A DNA stretch of 39,530 bases. It comes from an uncultured Blautia sp. Its GTDB lineage: Bacteria > Bacillota > Clostridia > Lachnospirales > Lachnospiraceae. The number at the start of each line of letters is the position of its first letter. Position 1 is the stretch's first letter. Below, in pieces: positions 1-7,814 of this stretch. A program made the translations under genes and the position numbers. The notes below the pieces were generated by a model. That model worked only from the letters and a program-made list of their open reading frames with translations, had not been told where the DNA came from and ran no database searches. The stretch lies in the NCBI GenBank assembly GCA_934394595.1, contig CAKRRX010000008.1, forward strand, positions 1 to 39,530, in the 5' to 3' direction.

Positions 1-620
1 GCAGTGTTAGGATCATCACCTTTTTTGATAAAGTCAGTCATTTTTCCAAGAGAAACGAACTGATATCCGATTACTTCATTATCCTCGTCAAGAGCGATAC
101 CTGTTACATAGCCCTCTGCCATCTCCAGATAACGAACTCCTTTTTCCTTGGTAGCGTACATAGTACCAACCTGGGAACGAAGACCTTTACCAAGGTCCTC
201 AAGACCTGCGCCTACAGCAAGACCGTCATCAGAGAAAGCACTCTGAGTACGTCCGTATACGATCTGAAGGAACAGTTCTCTCATTGCTGTATTGATTGCA
301 TCACAGACAAGGTCTGTATTTAAAGCTTCAAGAATTGTCTTACCCTGAAGAACCTCTGCTGCCATAGCTGCAGAATGTGTCATACCGGAACATCCGATTG
401 TCTCAATAAGGGCTTCCTCGATTACACCATTCTTGACATTTAAGGACAGCTTACAAGCACCCTGCTGAGGAGCACACCAGCCTACACCATGTGTAAAACC
501 AGAGATATCTTCAATTTTTTTGGCATGGACCCACTGGCCTTCTTCCGGGATCGGAGCTGGCTCATGTTTTGCGCCCTTAGCTACTGGGCACATGTTTTCA
601 ACTTCAGTAGTGTAAATCAT
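1..620 (-). CDS. Iron-sulfur cluster scaffold-like protein (3' end cut by window edge)
   Basis: The frame is open from an ATG at 620 to the left edge, giving 206 codons without a stop. The start is fixed by AAAGGAGT about 8 nt upstream. The protein begins MIYTTEVENMCPVAKG and carries GWCAPQQGACKL and ETIGCSGMTHSAAMAAEVL, giving several spaced cysteines. This matches the NifU-like scaffold proteins that in Lachnospiraceae and other clostridia lie next to a GGGtGRT-family gene; that partner would be expected just left of the window. The proposed role is Fe-S cluster assembly or carriage in the cytosol, known only from family annotation. The family assignment is from memory of the sequence and the exact biochemical role is uncertain. 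Confidence 0.65.
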   Translation of the reverse strand, partial: MIYTTEVENMCPVAKGAKHEPAPIPEEGQWVHAKKIEDISGFTHGVGWCAPQQGACKLSLNVKNGVIEEALIETIGCSGMTHSAAMAAEVLQGKTILEALNTDLVCDAINTAMRELFLQIVYGRTQSAFSDDGLAVGAGLEDLGKGLRSQVGTMYATKEKGVRYLEMAEGYVTGIALDEDNEVIGYQFVSLGKMTDFIKKGDDPNT

Positions 621-653
621 TTTAAGACTCCTTTCAGTGTTGATTACTTAATC

Positions 654-673
654 GTTGTTAAAGACCTAACAAC
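654..673 (-). promoter_or_regulatory. Inverted repeat in the leader of the Fe-S scaffold gene
   Basis: GTTGTTA (654-660) and TAACAAC (667-673) form a perfect 7-bp inverted repeat with a 6-nt loop, about 33 nt upstream of the scaffold start codon. It could be an operator or a leader hairpin. No T-run follows, so it is not a terminator. The function is unknown. Confidence 0.3.
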
Positions 674-765
674 CTAGCGTTATTTTCTCACAAAATTCTT
701 CATTCGTCTAGTCATATTTTGCAAAAAGTAAGAAAAAGTTGTCGATACTATTTATAGGACTTCTA

Positions 766-794
766 TTGTGCAGGTTGTGGTTTCATGTTAAAAT
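766..794 (+). promoter_or_regulatory. Sigma-A-type promoter for the TraX-family gene
   Basis: The -35 TTGTGC (766-771) and -10 TAAAAT (789-794) are separated by exactly 17 nt. The -10 box ends about 38 nt before the ATG at 833. Confidence 0.55.
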
Positions 795-832
795 AAACAA
801 ATATCTAACAGATTTCATTTATGGGAGGTACC

Positions 833-1576
833 ATGACATTACAAAAATCTACTTCATTTATTCCTGAGAAATACAGAGTTTTAAGCGGAAGCGCTCTGAA
901 AGTGCTGGCTATGGCTATTATGCTTATTGACCACACTGCCTCTTTTCTTCTGCGATATTATCCCCCCGCCACCAGCGCCTGGTTTCAAATCGGAAGCACC
1001 TCGTATTCTTTGTACCGGGTGATGCGGGATGTGGGACGAGCCGCCTTTCCTATCTTCTGTTTTCTTCTCGTAGAGGGCTTTCTTCATACCCATGACCGTT
1101 TTAAATATGGAAGAAATCTTCTTATCTTCGCATGCATTTCCGAGATTCCCTGGAACTTTGCGCAGAACGGAACATTGCTTTTTGCAGACAAGCAGAATGT
1201 ATTTTTCACATTATTCCTTGGCTATCTGGCATTCTGCCTTATTGACCGATTCAAAGAAAATCCAACTATGCAGCTTGTGACCATGCTGGTGCTTCTGGCA
1301 GTCTCCTATTATCTGAAAGCAGATTATGGCTACAAGGGCTATGTTTTCCTGCTGATCATGTTCTGGCTGCACCAGTATAAGCCAGCTCAGGCGCTGATTG
1401 GAAGTTGCTGGCTGATCTACGAATGGAAGGCATGTTTTGCTTTTATTTCTCTGAATATGTACAATGGCAAACGCGGCTTCATAAAGGGAAAATGGGCAAA
1501 ATATTTCTTCTATGCATTTTACCCGGTTCATATTGCGGTTCTGACTATTATACGGAAAAAGTGGTTTGGGATTTAA
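833..1576 (+). CDS. TraX-family integral membrane protein
   Basis: This is a 247-aa multi-spanning membrane protein with the TraX signature region (LKVLAMAIMLIDHTAS near the N-terminus, then DVGRAAFPIFCFLLVEGF). TraX was named for acetylation of F-pilin, but chromosomal Firmicute members are not tied to conjugation and are thought to be acyltransferase-like membrane enzymes. Here no transfer genes lie nearby, so a conjugation role is unlikely. An ATG at 821 is in frame, but the GGGAGG ribosome site (823-828) begins inside that extension, so the ATG at 833 is the better start. The C-terminus YAFYPVHIAVLTIIRK is the usual end of the family. Its stop codon lies inside the loop of a bidirectional terminator. 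Confidence 0.8.
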   Translation: MTLQKSTSFIPEKYRVLSGSALKVLAMAIMLIDHTASFLLRYYPPATSAWFQIGSTSYSLYRVMRDVGRAAFPIFCFLLVEGFLHTHDRFKYGRNLLIFACISEIPWNFAQNGTLLFADKQNVFFTLFLGYLAFCLIDRFKENPTMQLVTMLVLLAVSYYLKADYGYKGYVFLLIMFWLHQYKPAQALIGSCWLIYEWKACFAFISLNMYNGKRGFIKGKWAKYFFYAFYPVHIAVLTIIRKKWFGI

Positions 1577-1596
1577 TTCCTCAAACCACTTTTTTT
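1556..1596. terminator. Bidirectional intrinsic terminator between convergent genes
   Basis: AAAAAGTGGTTTG (1556-1568) pairs perfectly with CAAACCACTTTTT (1582-1594), a 13-bp stem flanked by an A-tract and a T-tract. It can stop the TraX gene on the plus strand and the beta-helix transferase gene on the minus strand. The TraX stop codon lies in the loop. Confidence 0.85.
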
Positions 1597-1656
1597 CAAA
1601 ACACTTCAGCTGACGCAAAACATAACCTGCTCCCATTTTACTTTTACAGGATACTT

Positions 1657-2325
1657 TTACTTTTTCGTTACAATCTCATCTTTATTTTTATAAATACTAT
1701 TAGCCGGAACACAGCCTCTCACCGGAGAAAGGGGATAAATATTGGTGTTTCTTCCGATCACAGTTCCGGGATTCAGCGCAGAACCACAGCCTACTTCCAC
1801 ATGGTCTGCCAGCATAGCTCCAAATTTCTTAAGACCTGTCTCAATTTTCTCCTCACCGTCTTTTACAACAACCAGTTTCTTGTCTGATTTCACATTGGAA
1901 CAGATAGAGCCTGCTCCCATATGGGATTTGTAACCCAGAACAGCATCTCCCACATAATTATAGTGAGGCACCTGGACATTGTTAAAAAGTACGACATTCT
2001 TAAGCTCTGTGGAATTTCCCACAACACAGCCCTCTCCTACAAGAGCCTTCCCGCGGATAAAGGCGCAGTGACGAACCTCTGTATCCTTTCCAATAATAGC
2101 TGGCCCGTTGATGCATGCAGTAGGCGCAACCTTTGCAGATTTTGCGATCCAGATATCTCCCTCCAGATAATCATATTCAGCAGGATCAAGTGTTTTTCCC
2201 AGCTTTACGATAAAATCTCCAATCTCCGGAAGTACTTCCCATGGATAGGTTTTTCCCTCAAAAAGTTCCCCTGCGATGGTCTGGGTCATATCCAGCATAT
2301 TAGCAATGGTAAAATCTTTTAACAT
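1657..2325 (-). CDS. Left-handed beta-helix (hexapeptide) transferase, GlmU C-domain-like
   Basis: The protein has 222 aa. An N-terminal segment of about 55 residues precedes a hexapeptide-repeat region of the left-handed beta-helix type (for example AKVAPTACINGPAIIGKDTEVR and GCGSALNPGTVIGRNTNIYPLS). Such proteins are often annotated as UDP-GlcNAc pyrophosphorylase, but the nucleotidyltransferase domain is absent. An acyltransferase or sugar-nucleotide-modifying role is therefore more likely than uridylylation. An earlier in-frame ATG at 2343 overlaps the AGGAGGAGA ribosome site, so the ATG at 2325 is chosen. The gene follows topB by 24 nt and is probably co-transcribed with it. The substrate cannot be read from sequence. 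Confidence 0.7.
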   Translation of the reverse strand: MLKDFTIANMLDMTQTIAGELFEGKTYPWEVLPEIGDFIVKLGKTLDPAEYDYLEGDIWIAKSAKVAPTACINGPAIIGKDTEVRHCAFIRGKALVGEGCVVGNSTELKNVVLFNNVQVPHYNYVGDAVLGYKSHMGAGSICSNVKSDKKLVVVKDGEEKIETGLKKFGAMLADHVEVGCGSALNPGTVIGRNTNIYPLSPVRGCVPANSIYKNKDEIVTKK

Positions 2326-2349
2326 AATATATCTCCTCCTCATTTATGA

Positions 2350-4401
2350 TCATTTCTTTGTGGATGCCGCAGTCTTTGCTCGCTCCGGCTTCTTATAATA
2401 CTGTGCAGCAGCATCAAAAAACCGCCGCAATGCGTACTGGAAATTGCTATCCTCTACCTGCTTGGTTCGTAACCGCACAAATCTTTCAAGCTTATCCATA
2501 TACTCCTGCTCTGTAATAGAGCCCTCTGCCACATAAGTAAGTCCCTTTTCCCAGCTGGCGGTCAGTTCCGGATTCAAAAGCTGGCGGATAGAACAATTCA
2601 CCACATCATAGATCATTTCCCCCTGTAGGGTAGGTGTGATCACCTGTGTTTTCTTATTCAGGGACAGGTATCTGATATTAAAAAGCTTTTTCAGAATTTC
2701 TGCTCTGGTGGCACTGGTACCAATTCCACTTCCTTTGATCTGAGAGCGAAGATCCTCATCCTCGATCAGCTGACCTGCATTTTCCATTGCAAGGATCATG
2801 GAACCGGAATTATATCGCTTGGGCGGAGAAGTCTCTCCCTCCTTAATACCTAGGCCGTTTATCTGCAGTATATCACTCTTTTTCAGTTTCTGCAATGCAG
2901 CTAATAAAGCTTCGTCACAGGAAACCTCTCCCTCGGCTTCCCCATCGGAACTTTTTTGATTGTCTCCCAGGTTCTTTTTTGCAAAAGAATTGGTGGCTAC
3001 TTTCAGATATCCCTCACTTAACAGAACCTTAAAAGAAGAAAAGAAGGATTCATTCTGTATCTTTGTTACAAGGCTTACTTTCTGATAAACAGCAGGTGGG
3101 TAAAATATACTCAGGAAACGTCTTACAATTGTCTCGTACACTCTCTGTGCGGTAAGGGAAAGCCCCTTCAAAGCACTAAGCCCCTGCCCTGTGGGAATGA
3201 TCGCATAATGGTCTGTGATCTGTTTATCATTGGTATAACGTGTCTTTGCAATATTTTTGTATGTTCCAAGCTCCAGAGCCTCCTGAGCCACGTCTCCTGC
3301 CTGTGGATAACCACGGAGTCCGGAAATGTTTTTATAAATCTCCTTTGCCACAGCTGTGGACAATACCCTGGCGTCTGTTCTTGGGTAAGTCACCAGCTTT
3401 TTCTCATAAAGTTCCTGCACAATGGAAAGGGTCTCGTCCGGACTGATCTTAAACAACTTGGAACAGACATTCTGAAGCTCTGCCAGATTGAATAAAAGGG
3501 GAGGGTTCTTATTTTCTTTTTTTCTTTCCACCTTCTCCACGGTACAGGAAAGAGGCTGTTGTGTTGTTAACCGGCGAATCAGATTTTCTGCATCTTCTCT
3601 TTTCTTAAATCCGTTTTCTTTATATAAAACAGGGGACTGGAAATAATGGCTGCCTTCTGTGGCTCTCCATTCCCCTTCAAAATTTTCTCCTTCAAGAGCA
3701 ATACTGCTCATAACTCTGTAAAACGGCGTTTTCACAAATTCCCGGATCTCACGTTCCCGGCGCACTACCATACCAAGCACACAGGTCATCACCCGTCCAA
3801 CGGAAATAGCCTGGTATTTTCCTCCCAGATAATTGGTTACACTGTTCCCATAACGTAAGGTCAGTACGCGGGAAAAATTAATTCCCATGAGATAATCTTC
3901 TTTTGCCCGAAGATAGGCGGCGGCTGCAAGGTTGTCATATTCAGAGATATCCTTTGCCTCACGGATTCCCCGAAGAATCTCTTCTTCTGTCTGGGAATCG
4001 ATCCACACACGCTTCTGCGCTTTATTTTTCACTCCCGCCATCTGTGCCACCAGGCGGTAAATATACTCTCCCTCACGTCCGGAGTCGGTACACACATAAA
4101 TGGTATCGATATCCGGCCGGTTCAGAAGACCTTTCACGATTTGAAACTGTTTTTCCACTCCAGGAATCACTTCATATTTAAAATCACGCGGCAAAAAAGG
4201 CAGGGTCTCCAAACTCCACCTTTTATACTTCATGTCATATTTTTCGGGATAACTCATGGTGACCAGGTGTCCTACGCACCAGGTCACCACGCAGGTATCA
4301 GACTCAATATACCCATCCCGTCTTGAACCGCCTGATTTCAAAGCTTTCGCAAATTCCTGCGCCACACTGGGCTTCTCTGCTATGTATAAAGCTTTTGACA
4401 T
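2350..4401 (-). CDS. topB: DNA topoisomerase III
   Basis: This type IA topoisomerase has 683 aa. The N-terminal Toprim domain begins MSKALYIAEKPSVAQEF and contains the acidic stretch YVCTDSGREGEY. The catalytic tyrosine lies in KKLVTYPRTDARVLS. The protein relaxes negatively supercoiled DNA and decatenates replication intermediates by cutting one strand and forming a 5'-phosphotyrosine. The C-terminus is short and lysine-rich, with no zinc-finger cysteines. A GTG 15 nt upstream is in frame, but the ATG at 4401 gives the conserved family start and lies 1 nt after the stop codon of the upstream channel gene, which suggests translational coupling. Plasmid or ICE topB copies exist, but no transfer genes are near, so this looks chromosomal. 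Confidence 0.93.
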   Translation of the reverse strand: MSKALYIAEKPSVAQEFAKALKSGGSRRDGYIESDTCVVTWCVGHLVTMSYPEKYDMKYKRWSLETLPFLPRDFKYEVIPGVEKQFQIVKGLLNRPDIDTIYVCTDSGREGEYIYRLVAQMAGVKNKAQKRVWIDSQTEEEILRGIREAKDISEYDNLAAAAYLRAKEDYLMGINFSRVLTLRYGNSVTNYLGGKYQAISVGRVMTCVLGMVVRREREIREFVKTPFYRVMSSIALEGENFEGEWRATEGSHYFQSPVLYKENGFKKREDAENLIRRLTTQQPLSCTVEKVERKKENKNPPLLFNLAELQNVCSKLFKISPDETLSIVQELYEKKLVTYPRTDARVLSTAVAKEIYKNISGLRGYPQAGDVAQEALELGTYKNIAKTRYTNDKQITDHYAIIPTGQGLSALKGLSLTAQRVYETIVRRFLSIFYPPAVYQKVSLVTKIQNESFFSSFKVLLSEGYLKVATNSFAKKNLGDNQKSSDGEAEGEVSCDEALLAALQKLKKSDILQINGLGIKEGETSPPKRYNSGSMILAMENAGQLIEDEDLRSQIKGSGIGTSATRAEILKKLFNIRYLSLNKKTQVITPTLQGEMIYDVVNCSIRQLLNPELTASWEKGLTYVAEGSITEQEYMDKLERFVRLRTKQVEDSNFQYALRRFFDAAAQYYKKPERAKTAASTKK

Positions 4402-4402
4402 A

Positions 4403-5158
4403 TTATTGATCTGCACTCATCTTTCTCAATGGCCATGCAAGTAAAAGAGCACCTCCCACCATATTTCCAATGGTCACGATCAACATACTCTTCAGCATGA
4501 GACCTACGGAAAGGCCATCTACCAGGCCAAGACTTACTACAAAAATCCCCATATTTGCAATGCAGTGTTCAAATCCGCTGAAAACGAATGCGGAGATACA
4601 CATTACGATCATAAGGAATTTTCCGGTTTCACTTTTCAGCTTGATTCCGCAAAGTACACCAAGACATACGAAGAAGTTACATAAAACTGCACGCATGAAC
4701 ATCTGTCCCATAGGAATAGTCAGCTTGTTGTTAATAAATCCTGCAAAATAATCCGCAGTGCCGGATGCACCTGCGCCCACAAAAAGAAGAGCCAAGATCG
4801 CACATCCAACGAAATTGCCAAGGTAGCTTACCAGCCATACCTTGCCTGCATCCCCCCAGGATACACTCTTGTCAAAGGCACCAAATGCCATTACCATATT
4901 GTTGCCGGTAAACAACTCACCGCCAACCAGGCTGATCAGAAGTACTGCAATGGAGAATACCATAGCTCCAAGGAATTTTCCCCATGCCGGATCTGATCCC
5001 GAAAACACGCTTCCTATAACGTTGCTGTAGATCACTGCCACATCAATAAAGAAGCCAGCCATTACAGCACGAAGAAAGTACTTCAGGAAATTGCCGTTCA
5101 ACAGACCGATTTTGTTTTTGGCTGCGTTTGAAAGTTTTTGTACATCCTCATAGTTCAT
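4403..5158 (-). CDS. Formate/nitrite transporter family channel
   Basis: The 251-aa polytopic membrane protein belongs to the FNT family (FocA, NirC). About six hydrophobic segments are visible, with GELFTGNN and FVFSGFEHCIANMGIF matching the conserved FNT loop and helix motifs. It would pass formate or a similar small anion across the cytoplasmic membrane. The start is the ATG at 5158, 8 nt after GGAGG; an in-frame GTG at 5167 overlaps that site and is rejected. The gene has its own good promoter and is coupled to topB at its 3' end. It lies next to selD; formate dehydrogenases are classic selenoenzymes, which fits a formate role, but that link is inference. The substrate could also be nitrite or hydrosulfide. 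Confidence 0.85.
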   Translation of the reverse strand: MNYEDVQKLSNAAKNKIGLLNGNFLKYFLRAVMAGFFIDVAVIYSNVIGSVFSGSDPAWGKFLGAMVFSIAVLLISLVGGELFTGNNMVMAFGAFDKSVSWGDAGKVWLVSYLGNFVGCAILALLFVGAGASGTADYFAGFINNKLTIPMGQMFMRAVLCNFFVCLGVLCGIKLKSETGKFLMIVMCISAFVFSGFEHCIANMGIFVVSLGLVDGLSVGLMLKSMLIVTIGNMVGGALLLAWPLRKMSADQ

Positions 5159-5186
5159 AAAAAACACCTCCGTTTTGTTTTTCCCA

Positions 5187-5215
5187 ATTATAGCACTTTG
5201 ATGTATTTTTCACAA
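5187..5215 (-). promoter_or_regulatory. Strong sigma-A-type promoter for the FNT channel gene
   Basis: On the minus strand a -35 TTGTGA (5215-5210) and a perfect -10 TATAAT (5192-5187) are separated by 17 nt. The predicted transcription start leaves a short leader of about 23 nt before the ATG at 5158. Confidence 0.75.
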
Positions 5216-5246
5216 TAGAAAATGATATTTTTTTATCAATTAGGAA

Positions 5247-6386
5247 TTATTTTACAAAAACAAGAGAGTCTTTTTGTAAATCTATCACATTTCCGATAAC
5301 AGCACTTGGAAGGGACAGATTCTTCAACCGGCGAACCGCCTCCGCCACATCCTTCGGATCTATGCAAAGAAGAAGTCCTCCCGAAGTCTGAGGATCAAAA
5401 ACAATGTCTTCCCGAATGGTGAGACTTTGCTCATCTGTTTGCTTTTCATTACAAAGCAATTCTTCTGACAACGGAATCTTCCCTATATATTTCTGCATGG
5501 TACTTTCCATGTCACAATCCTTCCAAGCGAACAAACATTCACTTCCTGCAAATTCCCGGTTGCGGTATGCTCCCGCCGGAATCAGCCCCATTGCCGCATA
5601 ATCAAGTGCACCTTCCATAACAGGTAAAGAACTAAGGGAAATACAAAGAGTCTTCCTGCTTCCCTTCGCCATCTCCAACGCATGTCCTGCAAGTCCAAAT
5701 CCCGTCACATCTGTGCATGCATGCACCTGAAGATCTGCCACCTGGTCTCTGGCATATTTATTCAAAGTCGCCATCACCGATGCCGCATAAGCAGCTTCCT
5801 CCTCGGATGCCATCTCTCCCTTTACTGCTGTAGAAAGGATTCCTGTTCCAAGTGGTTTGGTAAGAATCAATATGTCACCGGTTTTTGCTCCAATATTCTT
5901 CCACATAAAAGCAGGATTTACAAAACCTGTAACACACAAACCATATTTCGGCTCATCATCCTGAATTGTATGTCCACCTGCAAGGGAAGCGCCGGCCTCC
6001 AGCACCTTATCCGCACCACCCCGCAAGATCTCACCCAGAATCTCCGGATCAAGACAATTTGGAAAAGCGGCAATATTCAGCGCCAGCTTAGGCTCTCCTC
6101 CCATAGCATACACGTCACTTAACGCATTGGCAGCTGCAATCTGTCCGAACGTATAAGGATCGTCCACAATGGGGGTAAAGAAATCCACTGTCTGGATCAT
6201 AGCCAATTCATCGGATATTCGATATACGGCTGCATCGTCGGAAGACTCTGTTCCAACAAGTAAATTACTATCATAAAACTTCGGCAGCTTACCCAGAACC
6301 TGGGCAAGGGTCCCCGGACCAACTTTCGCCGCTCAGCCAGATGTATGAGAATACTGGGTAAGACGGATTCGTTCTCTGTCACTCAT
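5247..6386 (-). CDS. selD: Selenide, water dikinase, itself a selenoprotein (in-frame UGA read as Sec18)
   Basis: The 379-residue enzyme makes selenophosphate from selenide and ATP for selenocysteine and selenouridine synthesis. Translation from the ATG at 6386, with AGGAGGTGA just upstream, reads MSDRERIRLTQYSHTSG, then TGA at 6335-6333, then AAKVGPGTLAQVLGKLP. The TGA sits exactly at the catalytic Cys/Sec position of the family (Cys17 of E. coli SelD). Downstream the reading is an intact SelD: SSDDAAVYRIS, TVDFFTPIVDDPYTFG, SDVYAMGGEP, LAGGHTI, TDVTGFGLAGH and FDPQTSGG. The second Cys of the E. coli motif is Ala here. An insertion of about 35 residues before DPQTSGG makes the protein longer than the usual 345. 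Treating UGA as stop leaves a false 319-aa product starting at 6206. Confidence 0.93.
6306..6335 (-). promoter_or_regulatory. UGA-Sec codon with bacterial SECIS-like hairpin in selD
   Basis: After the UGA (6335-6333) and a 7-nt linker, AAG (6325-6323) and GGUC (6320-6317) pair with GACC (6312-6309) and CUU (6308-6306). A UU bulge lies on the 5' side and the apical loop is CGGG. The loop begins 16 nt after the UGA. A short stem with bulged U and a G in a small apical loop is the known SelB-binding pattern of bacterial SECIS elements (E. coli fdhF). The pairing was worked out by eye. Confidence 0.75.
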
Positions 6387-6420
6387 GGACTCACCTCCTG
6401 ACATTTCTAACATGCTATTC

Positions 6421-6449
6421 ATTTTAACATGAATCTCCCCCATCGTAAA
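6421..6449 (-). promoter_or_regulatory. Promoter for selD
   Basis: On the minus strand a -35-like TTTACG (6449-6444) and a -10 TAAAAT (6426-6421) are 17 nt apart. The leader to the ATG at 6386 is about 30 nt. Confidence 0.5.
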
Positions 6450-6487
6450 CGGTCACTTTCTATATTTCGTTACTAAATCACATGATG

Positions 6488-6513
6488 TAGGGGCAAAAGG
6501 TATTTTGCCCCTA
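6488..6513. other. Perfect 11-bp stem-loop between asd and selD
   Basis: TAGGGGCAAAA (6488-6498) pairs with TTTTGCCCCTA (6503-6513) around a GGTA loop. Neither strand has a U-run after it. It lies between the asd terminator and the selD promoter. It may be a back-up terminator, an RNA-stability element or a protein site. Confidence 0.5.
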
Positions 6514-6521
6514 ACATTCGA

Positions 6522-6562
6522 AAAGCAAAAAAGAAGAATGCCACCACCTCTGATAACATTCT
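6522..6562 (-). terminator. Intrinsic terminator of asd
   Basis: On the minus strand AGAATG (6562-6557) pairs with CATTCT (6540-6535), with partial inner pairing (ATCA with TGGT), followed by the T-rich run TTCTTTTTTGC. It starts 26 nt after the asd stop. Confidence 0.6.
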
Positions 6563-6588
6563 CCCTTACATCTTATGCCTTCTTCTAT

Positions 6589-7674
6589 TTATTTTGCCTG
6601 GATATATCCCTGGGCCTTCAGTGTCTCTGCACAAAGTACAGCGCCACCGGCAGCACCTCTTACGGTATTGTGGGAAAGTCCGATAAACTTCCAGTCATAA
6701 ACAGTATCTTCACGAAGTCTTCCGATTGACACTCCCATTCCATTTTCAAAATTTACATCCTCTGTAACCTGCGGACGATTATCTTCCTCAAGATACTGGA
6801 TAAACTGCTTTGGTGCACTTGGAAGATTCAGTTCCTGAGGAACTCCCTTAAACTCAACAAGTGCTTTTACAAGCTGTTCTTTGGTAGGTTTCTTTCTGAA
6901 TTTTACAAATGCTGCTGCTGTATGGCCATTCAGGATCGGAACACGGACACACTGGCATGTGATAACCGGCTCTTTCGCAGGAACGATTACGCCATCCTCA
7001 ACCTTACCCCAGATACGAAGAGGCTCTTTCTCACTCTTCTCCTCTTCTCCACCGATATATGGGATGATATTATGCTCCATTTCCGGCCAGTCCTTAAATG
7101 TTTTTCCTGCACCGGAGATTGCCTGGTATGTAGTAGCAACTACTTCATATGGCTCAAATTCCTTCCACGCAGTAAGCGCAGGAGCATAACTCTGGATGGA
7201 ACAGTTTGGCTTAACAGCAATAAAGCCTCTCTTGGTTCCAAGACGCTCTTTCTGATATTTGATCACTTCAAAATGCTCCGGGTTGATTTCCGGGATTACC
7301 ATCGGTACATCCGGAGTCCATCTGTGAGCACTGTTATTGGAAACAACAGGTGTCTCGGTTTTCGCATATGCTTCTTCAATTGCCTTGATCTCATCCTTGG
7401 ACATATCTACAGCAGAGAATACAAAATCAACAGTTGAAGCTACCTTCTCTACCTCATTTACATTCATAACTACAAGCTTCTTCACAGCTTCAGGCATTGG
7501 AGTATCCATTTTCCATCTGCCGCCAACAGCATCCTCATAAGTCTTTCCTGCACTTCTTGGGCTGGCTGCAACTGTCACTACTTCAAACCAAGGATGATTC
7601 TCCAACAGAGAAATAAATCTCTGACCTACCATTCCGGTAGCACCTAAAATACCAACTCTAAGCTTTTCACTCAT
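6589..7674 (-). CDS. asd: Aspartate-semialdehyde dehydrogenase
   Basis: The 361-aa NADP-dependent enzyme reduces beta-aspartyl phosphate to aspartate semialdehyde, the branch point to lysine/diaminopimelate, threonine and methionine. The N-terminus has the Rossmann motif GILGATGMVGQRF. The active-site cysteine is C158 in AVKPNCSIQ, and LNGHTAAAF carries the catalytic histidine region. The length and the KPNCSIQ context match the archaeal/fungal-type subfamily that is common in Lachnospiraceae. GAGGAGAT lies 6-7 nt before the ATG. It has its own promoter and terminator, so it appears monocistronic. Confidence 0.95.
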   Translation of the reverse strand: MSEKLRVGILGATGMVGQRFISLLENHPWFEVVTVAASPRSAGKTYEDAVGGRWKMDTPMPEAVKKLVVMNVNEVEKVASTVDFVFSAVDMSKDEIKAIEEAYAKTETPVVSNNSAHRWTPDVPMVIPEINPEHFEVIKYQKERLGTKRGFIAVKPNCSIQSYAPALTAWKEFEPYEVVATTYQAISGAGKTFKDWPEMEHNIIPYIGGEEEKSEKEPLRIWGKVEDGVIVPAKEPVITCQCVRVPILNGHTAAAFVKFRKKPTKEQLVKALVEFKGVPQELNLPSAPKQFIQYLEEDNRPQVTEDVNFENGMGVSIGRLREDTVYDWKFIGLSHNTVRGAAGGAVLCAETLKAQGYIQAK

Positions 7675-7723
7675 AACAACATCTCCTCATTCTTTCCTCT
7701 GCGTACATGTGTATTTCTATGAC

Positions 7724-7752
7724 ATACTATACCAAGTTCAGAGAAAATGCAA
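7724..7752 (-). promoter_or_regulatory. Promoter for asd
   Basis: On the minus strand a -35 TTGCAT (7752-7747) and a -10 TAGTAT (7729-7724) are 17 nt apart. The predicted leader is about 45 nt. Confidence 0.5.
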
Positions 7753-7814
7753 GTACTTTCTTAAATTTTATCAAGTTAAAGTGTTAAAAAATACATTTTT
7801 TCGTAAAATTCCCT

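Noticed and set aside
833..1576. Conjugation function for the TraX-family gene
   Set aside because: No transfer, relaxase or type IV secretion genes are near; chromosomal TraX-family genes are common in Firmicutes.
5247..6206. A 319-aa SelD starting at an internal ATG
   Set aside because: The upstream sequence in the same frame encodes the conserved SelD N-terminus across a UGA, with a strong ribosome site before the real start; the internal start has none.
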